A stretch of DNA of 64,000 nt from Acidovorax sp. GBBC 1281 (GCF_028473645.1 NZ_CP097269.1:5417501-5481500), one strand, 5' to 3'. Shown: positions 48,764-57,487, numbered from the stretch's first letter. The notes: a model not told the origin generated them from the sequence alone. Numbers and translations are program-made.

Positions 48764-48795
48764 AAAAGAAAAAGGGCGCCTGGTGGGGCGCCCTT
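48764..48795 (-). terminator. rho-independent terminator for the 146-residue membrane protein gene
   Basis: Arms AAGGGCGCC (48772-48780) and GGCGCCCTT (48787-48795). On the minus strand the hairpin is followed by a long T-rich run (48764-48773). In the plus direction it lacks a T tract. Confidence 0.75.
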
Positions 48796-48831
48796 GATGG
48801 GGAGACTTCGCGGCCGGTCCGGCCGCCGATC

Positions 48832-49272
48832 TCAGTAGTAGCGGCGGATGTTGTCCACGGCGATGCCGTTCATGGCACGGCTCAGGTCGGCCATGATGCG
48901 GGCGTCGTACAGTGCGGCGTTCCAGGTCTTTTCGTCTTCGGCTTCACGGCGGCGGGCTTCGGCCCAGGCCTTGTAGCCGGAGCGCAACACGGCGCTGGCG
49001 CGGCGGGCGGGACCGGCCAGGAGGGCCAGCGCGGCGAAGGCGATCACCCACATGACCATCCAGGCGGCCAGCATGTGGCCTTCGGCGCGGGTGTCGACCA
49101 CTTGGTTGGCGACCACCAGCACGGCGGCCACGACGGCGGCCAGCAGGAGGGAGGATGCGCCCCGTGCGCCGTCCAGGCTGGCGGCAGCGCCCTTCAGGGA
49201 AGCGGCGAAGCGCTCTGCGCGCTGCACGCCGGGGTGTTCGGTGCGGTATTCGATGTGTACAAAATTTGCCAT
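48832..49272 (-). CDS. small two-span membrane protein, unknown function
   Basis: 146 residues. A hydrophilic N-terminus (ANFVHIEYRTEHPGVQRAER) precedes two hydrophobic helices at about 41-57 and 67-85, then a charged C-terminal helix rich in Ala, Arg and Glu ending RRYY. I do not recognise a family. ATG 49272 is chosen; longer in-frame forms lack support. It has its own terminator and is divergent from a LysR regulator, so it is probably a real expressed gene. Confidence 0.7.
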   Translation of the reverse strand: MANFVHIEYRTEHPGVQRAERFAASLKGAAASLDGARGASSLLLAAVVAAVLVVANQVVDTRAEGHMLAAWMVMWVIAFAALALLAGPARRASAVLRSGYKAWAEARRREAEDEKTWNAALYDARIMADLSRAMNGIAVDNIRRYY

Positions 49273-49398
49273 GATGAGGACCCTTTTCAGACGCTTTTGG
49301 CGAAATTGCCGGGCGAATGGGTGAATCTTAGGGTTTACCCCATAGCTGTTCCACTTTATATTTTGAATCTCAGTCATTCATTGAGGTGATGGTTCAAC

Positions 49399-50367
49399 AT
49401 GCTGCCTCTCAACTTCCGCTCGCTCGACCTGAACCTGCTGCGCGTGTTCGATGAGGTGATGACCGAGCGCAACCTCACCCGTGCAGCGCACAAGCTGTCG
49501 CTCACCCAGCCGGCCGTGAGCAACGCCCTGCGGCGCCTGCGCGAGGTGCTGGGCGACGATCTGGTGGTGCGCAGCGGGCAGGGCGTGCAGCCCACGCCCC
49601 GGGCGCTCACGCTGTGGCCGCCGGTGCGGCAGGCCTTGGCGCAGTTGCAACAGTCGCTGGCGCCGGGGGATTTCGACCCTGCCACCGCCAGTTCCACGTT
49701 CGTATTGGCCATGGCCGACGCCACGGGCGCCACGCTGATCCCGCCGCTGGTGGAGATCATCGAGCGCGAGGCGCCCGGGGTGTCTGTGCGCGTGGTGCCG
49801 CTCACCACGCGCGACCCGCGCAGCATGCTGGACGACGAATCCGCCGACATGGCCGTGGGCTACTTCCCCGCGGTGATGGCCGACCTGACCGCGCGCGCCC
49901 AGACCGACAGCGTGGTGGCCTTTGAAAGCGTGCGCCTGTACGACGGCGAATACGTGTGCGTGATGCGCCACGGCCACCCGCTCGCTCAGGTGCCGATGAC
50001 GCTCGACCTGTACTGCAACGCGCGCCACCTGCTGGTGAGCTTTTCCGGCAAGCCCTACGGCTTCATCGACGAGGCGCTCACCGCGCTGGGCCGCGAGCGG
50101 CGCATCGTGCTCACGGTGAACCAGTTCTTCACCGCTGGGCGCGTGGTGACCACCACCGACCTGCTCACCGTGCTGCCGCGCCACTTCGTGGGCGTGGCCA
50201 GCATCGCCGGCGAACTGGTGTGGCGCCCGCTGCCCATGCCGCTGCCCACGGTGCATGTCGATGCGCTGTGGCACCGCCGCCGCCTGCACGATGCGGCCCA
50301 CCGCTGGCTGCGGGGCGCGATGGTGCGCTCGGCACTGCCTACGGCCCGGCGCCCTCCCGTGGCCTGA
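49399..50367 (+). CDS. LysR-type regulator, NodD/LinR-like
   Basis: 322 residues. The winged helix at about 8-65 (SLDLNLLRVFDEVMTERNLT, QPAVSNALRRLREVLGDDL) is the form seen in NodD- and NahR-like LysR proteins, which usually respond to aromatic or flavonoid-like molecules. The effector domain follows. It is divergent from the 146-residue membrane protein across 126 bp, so that gene may be its target. Effector unknown. Confidence 0.87.
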   Translation: MLPLNFRSLDLNLLRVFDEVMTERNLTRAAHKLSLTQPAVSNALRRLREVLGDDLVVRSGQGVQPTPRALTLWPPVRQALAQLQQSLAPGDFDPATASSTFVLAMADATGATLIPPLVEIIEREAPGVSVRVVPLTTRDPRSMLDDESADMAVGYFPAVMADLTARAQTDSVVAFESVRLYDGEYVCVMRHGHPLAQVPMTLDLYCNARHLLVSFSGKPYGFIDEALTALGRERRIVLTVNQFFTAGRVVTTTDLLTVLPRHFVGVASIAGELVWRPLPMPLPTVHVDALWHRRRLHDAAHRWLRGAMVRSALPTARRPPVA

Positions 50368-50401
50368 CGGCGGCACCGCGCCAGCCTCCACAATCGGCGG
50401 C

Positions 50402-51247
50402 ATGAAGATTCAACTGCTGTCCGATCTGCACCTGGAAGCCCACCCTGCCTTCGCCCCCAGCCCCGCCCCGGGCGCCGACGTGCTCGTGCTGGCCGGCGAC
50501 ATCGGCTCCTACCAATCCGGCTCGCAGCTGGCCGACGACGACTTCGGGCTGGCGCGCTTTTCCCCGCTGCCGCAGTTCGCCGGCTGGCCTACGCCGGTGC
50601 TGTTCGTGCCCGGCAACCATGAATACGACATGCAGGACTTCGATGCCGCCCAGCAGCGCCTGCGCCAGGTGTGCGACCGCCTGGGCCTGGTCTGGCTGGA
50701 ACGCGAAAGCGTGGTGCTGGAGGGCGTGCGCTTCGTCGGCACCACCCTCTGGAGCGATTTCGACGCGCTGGCCGAGGACGAGGGCAGCACCGACCTCGCT
50801 CGCCGCCTGCGCCAGCGCGAGAAGGCCTTTCGCGCCGCCAACTTCTACCTGCGCAAGACCGGCGGCACCCGCAGCGGCGAGCCTTTCCTGGCCGAGCCGA
50901 TGCGCGAGCAGTCCCTGGCCTGCCAGGCCTGGCTGCGCGACGCGCTCGCGCGCCCGTTCGACGGTCCCACCGTGGCCGTGACGCACTTCGCCCCCAGCCT
51001 GAAAAGCGCCGACCCGCGCTACGGGTTGATTCCCGGCACCGCGGGGTTCTGCAATGCGCTGGACGATCTGCTGCCCCATGCCCAGCTGTGGATGCACGGC
51101 CACCTGCATTCGCCGAGCGACTACACGGTGCAGGGCGCGCGGGCCGATGGCACGCCCTGGCGCTGCCGCGTGGTGGCCAACCCGCTGGGCTATGCCCGCA
51201 AGGGCGAGCAGGACACCTTCTCGCCGCATTTCACCGCCACCGTATGA
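50402..51247 (+). CDS. metallophosphoesterase
   Basis: 281-residue calcineurin-like phosphoesterase. SDLHLEAH at 7-14 is the D-x-H metal motif, VLAGDIGS the second, PGNHEYD the third, and MHGHLHSP the last. All ligands are present, so it should be active on a phosphoester. The natural substrate is unclear; relatives include UDP-sugar and cyclic-nucleotide hydrolases. It follows the LysR gene by 34 bp. Confidence 0.87.
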   Translation: MKIQLLSDLHLEAHPAFAPSPAPGADVLVLAGDIGSYQSGSQLADDDFGLARFSPLPQFAGWPTPVLFVPGNHEYDMQDFDAAQQRLRQVCDRLGLVWLERESVVLEGVRFVGTTLWSDFDALAEDEGSTDLARRLRQREKAFRAANFYLRKTGGTRSGEPFLAEPMREQSLACQAWLRDALARPFDGPTVAVTHFAPSLKSADPRYGLIPGTAGFCNALDDLLPHAQLWMHGHLHSPSDYTVQGARADGTPWRCRVVANPLGYARKGEQDTFSPHFTATV

Positions 51248-51372
51248 TCGTTCACAGGTGCCGGCTTCCACGCCGGCGCTTTCGCCGCGCAGGGCATACA
51301 AAGATGACGCAGGTCAAGACAACAGGCGCACGCGCAGATTAGTCTGGTCCCTTCTCTTTCGGAGACGTCTTC

Positions 51373-51795
51373 ATGAACATCCTCCTCGCCGTCGACGGCA
51401 GCCCGTACACCAAGAAAATGCTCGCCTACCTCGCCACCCACGAGGAACTGCTGGCCGGCACGCACGATTACACCGTGGTGACCGTGCAGCCCGCCCTGCC
51501 GCCCCGCGCCCGCGCGGCCCTGGGCAAGGAAACCGTCGAGAAGTACCACGCCGAAGAGGCCGAGAAAATCATCGGCCCGGTGGTCAAGTTCCTCGCCCGC
51601 CACGGGGTGGTCGCCCAGCGGATCGTGAAGACCGGCCCCATCGGCGAAACCCTCGGCAAGGTGGCGGACACCGGAAAGTTCGACCTGCTCGTGATGGGCT
51701 CGCACGGCCACGGCGCGCTCGGCAAGCTGGTGATGGGCTCGGTCAGTACCCAGGTGCTGGCGAACAGCCAGGTGCCGGTGCTGCTGGTGCGCTGA
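51373..51795 (+). CDS. universal stress protein, UspA family
   Basis: 140-residue single UspA domain. ILLAVDGSPYTKK opens the fold, and GSHGHGALGKLVMGSVSTQV (about 114-133) is the ATP-binding G-2X-G-9X-G(S/T) motif, so this is an ATP-binding type. CTTTCGGAGAC precedes the start. It converges with and overlaps the TetR gene by 53 bp at the 3' ends. Confidence 0.9.
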   Translation: MNILLAVDGSPYTKKMLAYLATHEELLAGTHDYTVVTVQPALPPRARAALGKETVEKYHAEEAEKIIGPVVKFLARHGVVAQRIVKTGPIGETLGKVADTGKFDLLVMGSHGHGALGKLVMGSVSTQVLANSQVPVLLVR

Positions 51796-52414
51796 CCCCT
51801 TGCTGCGCGGCCAGGCCGCCGAAGCACGTCTCCACCGCCCAGTCGAGGATGCGCGCATCGGTGTACTGGCCGGTGGCGCGCAGCATGGCCGGCAGCGGGT
51901 CGGCCGAACGGGCCAGCAGCGCCCACAGCACCACGTCGGGCGGCCACTGGGCGTTCAGCTGGCCGGCCTCCTGGGCTTCCACGATCCAGGTGGTGATCCG
52001 CGCGCTGGCGGTCTGCAGCGACGCCTGGTAGCGCTCGCAGTCGCGCAGCGGCCCGGCCAGGCCGGAATTGCGGCTCAGCAGCAGGGGCATCTCGTCGGTC
52101 AGCTGCAGCGACAGCATCCAGCGCAGCAGCGCCTGCAGGCGCTCGATGGCGGACTGGCCGGGCGGCACGCTCTGCAAAAACCCTTGCAGCCGGTCCACGG
52201 CATGCACCATGGCGGCGGCGCACAGGTCGTCCTTGCCGGCGAAGTGCTTGTACAGGCTGGCCTTGGCCACGCCCACTTCGGCGGCCACGTCGTCCAGCGT
52301 CATGGCCTCGAAGCCCTTTTCGCCGAGCAGGCGGCCCGCCGCCGCCACGATGGCCTCTTCCCGTGCCTGGTGCATTTGCGCCTTGAAGGAGGGGCGGGAC
52401 GGGGGCGTGTTCAT
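51743..52414 (-). CDS. TetR-family regulator
   Basis: 223 residues. Helix-turn-helix at about 38-62 (MTLDDVAAEVGVAKASLYKHF), then an all-helical ligand domain. The C-terminal 17 codons overlap the universal stress protein gene on the other strand; the last residues (SAPAAPAPGCSPAPGY) are low complexity, so the true function does not depend on them. It lies 53 bp behind the ArgP-like gene. Target genes are not evident. Confidence 0.85.
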   Translation of the reverse strand: MNTPPSRPSFKAQMHQAREEAIVAAAGRLLGEKGFEAMTLDDVAAEVGVAKASLYKHFAGKDDLCAAAMVHAVDRLQGFLQSVPPGQSAIERLQALLRWMLSLQLTDEMPLLLSRNSGLAGPLRDCERYQASLQTASARITTWIVEAQEAGQLNAQWPPDVVLWALLARSADPLPAMLRATGQYTDARILDWAVETCFGGLAAQQGVSAPAAPAPGCSPAPGY

Positions 52415-52467
52415 GCGGCGCATCTTAGCGACCGGCCGCAGCCCCCGGTACCGGGACAGCCCGGGGC

Positions 52468-53379
52468 CTACACCGCCAGCATGCGGGCCGCGGTGCGGGT
52501 CAGCGCCTCGGACAGCGCATCCAGCACCTCCGATTCGAGGTTCCAGCAGTGCCAGTACAGCTGGATCGGCAGCGAATGGCCGGGCGCCAGGTCCACCAGG
52601 CTGCCGTCGGCCAGCGCCCCGCGCACCAGCAACTCGGGCACCACGCCCGCGCCCCAGCCGGCGGTGGCGGCGCGCACCTGGCCTTCGGAGCTGGGCACGA
52701 ACAGGTGGTGCAGCGCCACGCGCTTGAGGCCGAAGGCGCGCATCACGAACTCGGCCTGCATGTCGTCCTTGCGGTTGAACGACAGGAACGGCACGTCGCG
52801 GAAGTTGTGCGGCGTGAGCCCGTGCGGCAGGTAGCGCGCCGCGAGCGCCGGCGAGGCCACGGCCACGTAATGCATGGCCCCCAGCGGCACCACCTTGCAG
52901 CCGCGCAGCGCCTGCTTGAGCGTGGTGACGCAGCCCAGCACCTGGCCCGAGCGCAGCCACTCCTGCGTGAAATCCTGGTCGTCCACGATGATCTCGACGG
53001 GCAGGCGCTGGCGCACCAGATCGTGCAGCGCCTCCAGCGCCCAGGTGGCAATGCTGTCGGCGTTGATGGCAATCGAGATGCGCTCGTCCTCGCGCGCGCC
53101 GCCGGGGGCGCTCGGGGCGAGTTCCTGCAGGTCGCGCTCCAGGTCGGCGCGCAGCAGGCGCAGCTGCTTGGTGTGCTTGAGCAGCAACTGGCCGGCGGTG
53201 GTGGGCTTGAGCGGCCGGCTGCGCACGATGAGCACCGAGCCCACCTGCGCCTCCAGGGCGCGCAGCCGCTGCGAGACGGCCGACTGCGTGACGTTCAGGC
53301 GCTGGGCGGCGCGCTCGAAACCGCCCTCCTCCACGATGGCGGCCAGGCATTCCAGTGCGGCGGGATCGAAGCTGCTCAT
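52468..53379 (-). CDS. LysR-type regulator, ArgP/LysG-like
   Basis: 303 residues. Helix-turn-helix at about 3-60 (ECLAAIVEEGGFERAAQRLN, QSAVSQRLRALEAQVGSVL) and the ArgP-type effector domain (VPLGAMHYVAVASP). ArgP/LysG proteins respond to basic amino acids and control their export or metabolism. It is divergent from dadA across 88 A+T-rich base pairs, so dadA is a plausible target here. Confidence 0.87.
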   Translation of the reverse strand: MSSFDPAALECLAAIVEEGGFERAAQRLNVTQSAVSQRLRALEAQVGSVLIVRSRPLKPTTAGQLLLKHTKQLRLLRADLERDLQELAPSAPGGAREDERISIAINADSIATWALEALHDLVRQRLPVEIIVDDQDFTQEWLRSGQVLGCVTTLKQALRGCKVVPLGAMHYVAVASPALAARYLPHGLTPHNFRDVPFLSFNRKDDMQAEFVMRAFGLKRVALHHLFVPSSEGQVRAATAGWGAGVVPELLVRGALADGSLVDLAPGHSLPIQLYWHCWNLESEVLDALSEALTRTAARMLAV

Positions 53380-53467
53380 GGGCGTGCGTGCATTAGAGGT
53401 TCTGATGAATTTGGATGAAGTTTAATTTTGCTTTTAATTCGCCGCAACGCGATCCACACTTCGGCCC

Positions 53468-54811
53468 ATGAAAACCATCGTCTTGGGCGCCGGCATCATC
53501 GGCATCAGCACCGCCTGGCATCTGCTCGAGCGCGGCCATGAAGTCACCGTCGTGGACCGCCAGCCCGGCGCGGCGCTGGAGACCAGCTTCGCCAACGCGG
53601 GGCAGATCTCGGTGAGCTACTGCGAGCCCTGGGCCAACCGCGATGCGCCGCTCAAGGCGCTCAAGTGGATGTTCGACAAGGAAGCACCGCTGCTGTTTCG
53701 CCCGCAGCTCGATTGGGACCAATGGCGTTGGGGCCTGAAATTCCTCGCGCAATGCAACGATGCGGCGTTCGAGCGCAACGTGCAGCAGATCGTGGCCCTG
53801 GGCGCCTACAGCCATGCCGCCCTGAAGGACGTGGTGCGTGCCACCGGCATCGAATACCACCGGCTGGAGCGCGGCATCGCCCACTTCTACACCGACCAGA
53901 AATCGTTCGACGCCGCCGGCCACGCGGTCGAGGTGATGCGCCGGCACGGCGTGCAGCGCCGCCTGGTCAGCCGCGACGAGCTGCTGCAGATCGAGCCGGC
54001 CTTCCGCGCCTACGGCGACCACATCACCGGCGGCACCTACACCAGCACCGACGAAAGCGGCGACGCCCGCCTGTTCACGCAGGAGCTCGCGCGCCGCTGC
54101 GCCGAGCGCGGCGTGCAGTTCCTCTACGGCCACGACGTGGTGCGCCTGAACCAGGCCGGTGGCGCTATCGAATCCGTAGCTGTCCGCGCACGAAACACTA
54201 ACGCTGGAGGTCAGAAAGACCAAAACCTCACCGCCCATGCGATCGTCGTCGCCTGCGGCACCTACAGCGCCCCGCTGCTGCGCACCGTGGGCGTGGACCT
54301 GCCGATCTACCCCGGCAAGGGCTACAGCGCGACCTTCCCGCTGCTGCGGCCCGAGGGCGCGCCGCTGGTCTCGACCATCGACGACGGCAAGAAGATCGCC
54401 ATGAGCCGCCTGGGCAACGTGCTGCGCGTGGCCGGCACCATCGAGCTGGGCGGCTACGACCTGTCGCTGGACAGCCCCCTGGCGCGGGCGCGCTGCCACA
54501 TGCTGTCGCGCCGCATCGAGGCCATCCTGCCCGGCGTGTGCGACACCCGCACGCCCGAGGAAGGCGGCGACCCGCAGTACTGGACCGGCCTGCGCCCGGC
54601 CACGCCCACCAACATTCCGTTCATCGGCCGCACGCGCGTGGGCAAGCTGTGGGTCAACGCGGGCCACGGCACGCTGGGCTGGACGCACGGCGCGGGTTCC
54701 GGCAAGGCGGTGGCCGAGCTGATCAGCGGCGAGCGGCCGGCCATGGCCTTCGGCTTCCTGGGCCAGGGCGTGGCCGCGGGTGCCGCCGCGTCCGCCCCGG
54801 TCGCGGCCTGA
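53468..54811 (+). CDS. dadA: D-amino acid dehydrogenase
   Basis: 447-residue FAD-dependent oxidoreductase of the DadA type. VLGAGIIGISTAWHL at 5-19 is the FAD motif, TSFANAGQIS at about 39-48 and YPGKGYSATFPL are DadA hallmarks, and TNIPFIGRT lies near the C-terminus. It deaminates D-amino acids to 2-oxo acids, passing electrons to the respiratory chain. Residues about 233-248 (AIESVAVRARNTNAGG) are encoded by a copy of the dispersed repeat, an extra surface insertion relative to E. coli DadA as I recall it. No racemase gene is adjacent. Confidence 0.9.
   Translation: MKTIVLGAGIIGISTAWHLLERGHEVTVVDRQPGAALETSFANAGQISVSYCEPWANRDAPLKALKWMFDKEAPLLFRPQLDWDQWRWGLKFLAQCNDAAFERNVQQIVALGAYSHAALKDVVRATGIEYHRLERGIAHFYTDQKSFDAAGHAVEVMRRHGVQRRLVSRDELLQIEPAFRAYGDHITGGTYTSTDESGDARLFTQELARRCAERGVQFLYGHDVVRLNQAGGAIESVAVRARNTNAGGQKDQNLTAHAIVVACGTYSAPLLRTVGVDLPIYPGKGYSATFPLLRPEGAPLVSTIDDGKKIAMSRLGNVLRVAGTIELGGYDLSLDSPLARARCHMLSRRIEAILPGVCDTRTPEEGGDPQYWTGLRPATPTNIPFIGRTRVGKLWVNAGHGTLGWTHGAGSGKAVAELISGERPAMAFGFLGQGVAAGAAASAPVAA
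54164..54210 (+). repeat. dispersed repeat, long copy 2, inside dadA
   Basis: GCTAT-N7-GTAGC, then 20 bases, then ACGCTGGAGG. Same architecture and spacing as the copy at 55384-55430. It is read through in frame as part of dadA. Confidence 0.65.
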
Positions 54812-54843
54812 CCGGGGGGGCGGCGAATCCGGCCGGCGCTACC

Positions 54844-55404
54844 ATGCCGGGCATGCCTTCCCACACCCTGTTCCTCACCACCTCCACCCGCGAGCCCGGC
54901 CATGTCGGCAACACCGAATGGCTGGCGCGGCAGGCCGCCGCGGCCCTGCCGGCGGACACCGTTCAGACCTGGCTGAACCTCGCGCGGATGGAGCTGCCGC
55001 CCTTCGTGGACCGGCGCCACACCACCGGCGAGTACCCCGCCCCCACCGGCGACATGAAGACGCTGCTGGAGGCCACGCTCGCGGCGACCGACATCGTGTT
55101 CGTCGCACCCGTGTACTGGTACAGCATTCCCTCGCCGCTCAAGACCTACCTGGACCACTGGAGCGGCTGGATGCGCATTCCGGGCCAGCCGTTCAAGGAG
55201 CCCATGGCGGCCAAGACGCTGCGGCTCATCACCACCAGCGGCGACCGCGCCAAGGCGCAGCCCATGATCGATTCGGTGCGGCTGTGCGCGCAGTTCCTGG
55301 CCATGCCCTGGGGCGGCGCCCTGTGGGGCAAGGGCGGCTCGCCCGGCGCGGTGCAGTCCGATGCGCAGGCCCTGGCATCGGCTGCTACATTTTTAATAGC
55401 ATAA
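54844..55404 (+). CDS. NADPH-dependent FMN reductase-like flavoprotein
   Basis: 186 residues with a flavodoxin-like fold: LFLTTSTREPGHVGNTEWLA is the phosphate-binding loop region, FVAPVYWYSIPSPLKTYLDHW the isoalloxazine contact strand. Such proteins reduce quinones or FMN with NAD(P)H. Starts at 54844 or 54853 are equivalent. The last six residues (ATFLIA) and the stop codon come from the dispersed repeat at 55384, so the original C-terminus may have been longer or different. Confidence 0.82.
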   Translation: MPGMPSHTLFLTTSTREPGHVGNTEWLARQAAAALPADTVQTWLNLARMELPPFVDRRHTTGEYPAPTGDMKTLLEATLAATDIVFVAPVYWYSIPSPLKTYLDHWSGWMRIPGQPFKEPMAAKTLRLITTSGDRAKAQPMIDSVRLCAQFLAMPWGGALWGKGGSPGAVQSDAQALASAATFLIA

Positions 55405-55430
55405 CGCCCTAGTCGAATCTGCGCTGGAGG
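55384..55430 (+). repeat. dispersed repeat, long copy 3, at a convergent gene junction
   Basis: GCTAC-N7-ATAGC, 20 bases, GCGCTGGAGG. It supplies the stop codon of the flavoprotein on the + strand and abuts the TAG stop of the peptidase on the minus strand (55431-55433). Confidence 0.7.
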
Positions 55431-56609
55431 CTATTTTTGCGGTGATGCCTGGCCGTCCACGACGGCCAGGTGCTCGTCCATCCAGCGCAGCAGGTCGCGC
55501 CACATCACGCGCACCTCGTCGTCCTGCGGCATGCGCAGCTCGTGCTGCAGCTCGATGGTGACCACGGGCAGGCCCAGGTGCACGCTGCCGTAGTGCCCGA
55601 GCGAGCCCGGGAAGATGCCCAGCTGGTCCAGCCGCAGGCGCCCCAGCCGGCTGGGTGGCGGCTGCGGGCCGTCGAAGTCGAGCACGCCGTAGGGCGCATG
55701 GATGCTGACCACCAGATCGGGCTCGAACTGAGCCATCTGCGTGTGCAGGAACTGCGATTCGGGCTCGGACAGCGCCGCGGGGCCGGGCCAGCGGCGGGGG
55801 TCGCGGCGGGTGCGCTTTTCCCAGTAGATGGGGGCGTCACGCTCCCAGTTGGGGGTGGGGAAGTTGCGGTTCAGGTCCACGCCGCGCGCGTTCACCCGGG
55901 TGGCGGGCTTGGCGAGCATGCCGTCCGGGTTCAGCGCGGGGATGAACCGCCAGTGCACCGGCCGCCGCGTGGGCAGCAGGCGCGTTTCGGCGAACCCGAT
56001 CCAGCGCAACGCGAGCGACGCCGCTGTGGGCTCGTCGCCATGCATGGCGCCCACCACCAGCACGCGCAGCGGCACCGTGCCCGGGGCCAGGCCGGCCGGC
56101 GGCACGTCGCGCCAGTACAGGGGGATGCCGTTGCGCGACAGCGCGCCGCTGGGCACCAGGTGGGCGGACTGGCACTGGGCCTTGGAGATGCCGGGCAGGC
56201 GCGGCAGGAGCAGCGGGCAGGCGGTGTCGGGCTCCGCGGCGGCGGTGCCCACGGCGGCCGTGCCGGGCGGCGATGGCGCCGGGGCCGGTGCGGGCGCCGC
56301 CTTGTGCGGCGCGCCGGGGCCGGCATGGGAAGGGGCCACGCCCCGCTCCGGCGTGCGGGCCTGCGGCAAGGGCGCCTCCGGAGACCGGGGCTGCACGATC
56401 ACGGCCGACTGGATGCCGGCCATGCGGGCAGGCACCGTCACCTGGGCGGTGGCCGGCCCCTCGCCGAGCGGCACGCGCGCGCCGCCCACCAGGTCCGGGT
56501 TCCAGATGCGCGTGCCCATCAGCGCCAGGGCCAGCGCCGCCCCCAGGGGCAGCAGCCAGGGCAGGGCGGCCGCGGCGGCGCCGCGCGGCGTGCGGTCGGC
56601 GGCGCTCAA
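55431..56609 (-). CDS. M14-family zinc carboxypeptidase-like protein, membrane anchored
   Basis: 392 residues. The N-terminal hydrophobic stretch LPWLLPLGAALALALMG is a signal anchor; a Pro/Ala linker at about 60-120 follows. The peptidase domain shows VGAMHGDEPTA (zinc His and Glu), NPDGMLAKPATRVNARGVDLNRNFP and SIHAPYGVLDF. It is closest to the MpaA murein-peptide amidase/carboxypeptidase type, suggesting peptidoglycan-peptide recycling. The start is a TTG at 56609 overlapping the upstream stop (TTGA), so translation is coupled; an internal ATG near 56520 would lose the anchor. Confidence 0.8.
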   Translation of the reverse strand: MSAADRTPRGAAAAALPWLLPLGAALALALMGTRIWNPDLVGGARVPLGEGPATAQVTVPARMAGIQSAVIVQPRSPEAPLPQARTPERGVAPSHAGPGAPHKAAPAPAPAPSPPGTAAVGTAAAEPDTACPLLLPRLPGISKAQCQSAHLVPSGALSRNGIPLYWRDVPPAGLAPGTVPLRVLVVGAMHGDEPTAASLALRWIGFAETRLLPTRRPVHWRFIPALNPDGMLAKPATRVNARGVDLNRNFPTPNWERDAPIYWEKRTRRDPRRWPGPAALSEPESQFLHTQMAQFEPDLVVSIHAPYGVLDFDGPQPPPSRLGRLRLDQLGIFPGSLGHYGSVHLGLPVVTIELQHELRMPQDDEVRVMWRDLLRWMDEHLAVVDGQASPQK

Positions 56610-57388
56610 TGCAGCACCCGCTCGGAAGCAGCCAGGAACGCCAGCAGCGCGCCGTCGAAGCCGTCGGGGTCTTCCAGCTGCGGCCAGTGGCCGACGTGGG
56701 GCAGGTCCAGGTGGCGCGCATCGGGCAGCACCTGCGCCAGCGCCTGCAGCGCCTCGGGCGGGGTGCAGCGGTCCTGCTCGCCGCCCAGCAGCAAGGTGGG
56801 CATGTGCAGGCGCGACAGCTCGGCCGCGCTGCGCGCGAACGTGGGCAGCGCCTCCAGCGCGCGGCGGTAGGCCGAGCGGTGCACCTGGCCCATGGCGTGG
56901 CCGGCCAGGCGCACGCCCTCGGGCAGTGCGCCGGTGCCGATGTGGCGCGGCACCAGGCGCTGGGCGATCTGCTCCATCGACTGGCCGGCGTCCAGCTCGG
57001 CCAGGCGCGGCGCCACCCATTCGTCCAGGCTGTGCGCATCCAGGGCCGGCCCGCCGCTGCACAGCACCAGCCGGCGCACCAGCGAAGGCTCGCGCAGCGC
57101 CACCTCGATGGCGATCATGGCGCCCAGGCCGTGGCCCACCAGCACGGCGGGGCCGCACTGCAGCGCCTGCAGCAGCTGCACGCAGCTGTTGGCCAGGCCC
57201 TTGAAGCTGTAGGGCTCGATGGGGGCGCTGCGGCCGTAGCCGGGCATGTCCCAGGCCACGGCGCGGTAGCCGGCCGTCGCCAGGGTCTCGACCTGGGGAG
57301 CGAAAGTGAGGTGGTCGCCGTCCGCGTCGTGCAGCATGAGCACGGTGGGTCCGGATCCGAGGGTCGTGAAAGTGGGTAGAAGGGCCAT
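56606..57388 (-). CDS. alpha/beta-hydrolase-fold protein lacking the nucleophile serine
   Basis: 260 residues with a complete fold: VLMLHDADGD oxyanion region, DMPGYGRSA, the acid in GGEQDRCTPPEA and the His in HVGHWPQLEDP. The nucleophile elbow G-x-S-x-G reads GHGLGA at 85-90 with Gly87 (codon GGC), so it is probably not a normal hydrolase. It could be a decarboxylase-like or binding protein, or have lost activity. It is encoded directly upstream of the peptidase and overlaps its start. Confidence 0.8.
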   Translation of the reverse strand: MALLPTFTTLGSGPTVLMLHDADGDHLTFAPQVETLATAGYRAVAWDMPGYGRSAPIEPYSFKGLANSCVQLLQALQCGPAVLVGHGLGAMIAIEVALREPSLVRRLVLCSGGPALDAHSLDEWVAPRLAELDAGQSMEQIAQRLVPRHIGTGALPEGVRLAGHAMGQVHRSAYRRALEALPTFARSAAELSRLHMPTLLLGGEQDRCTPPEALQALAQVLPDARHLDLPHVGHWPQLEDPDGFDGALLAFLAASERVLH

Positions 57389-57487
57389 GAAGAGAACGGC
57401 AGGCGCCGCGGCCGCCGGCAGCAAATCGCCAGGCGCCGGACCATAATAGCCGACCCCTTCCCTCCGGCCGCCCGCGCCCGCGCCTTC

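Noticed and set aside
51743..53350. Open minus frame running from the TetR gene back through the ArgP-like gene
   Set aside because: Only the part from 52414 downward is TetR; the rest is a shadow of the LysR gene in another frame.
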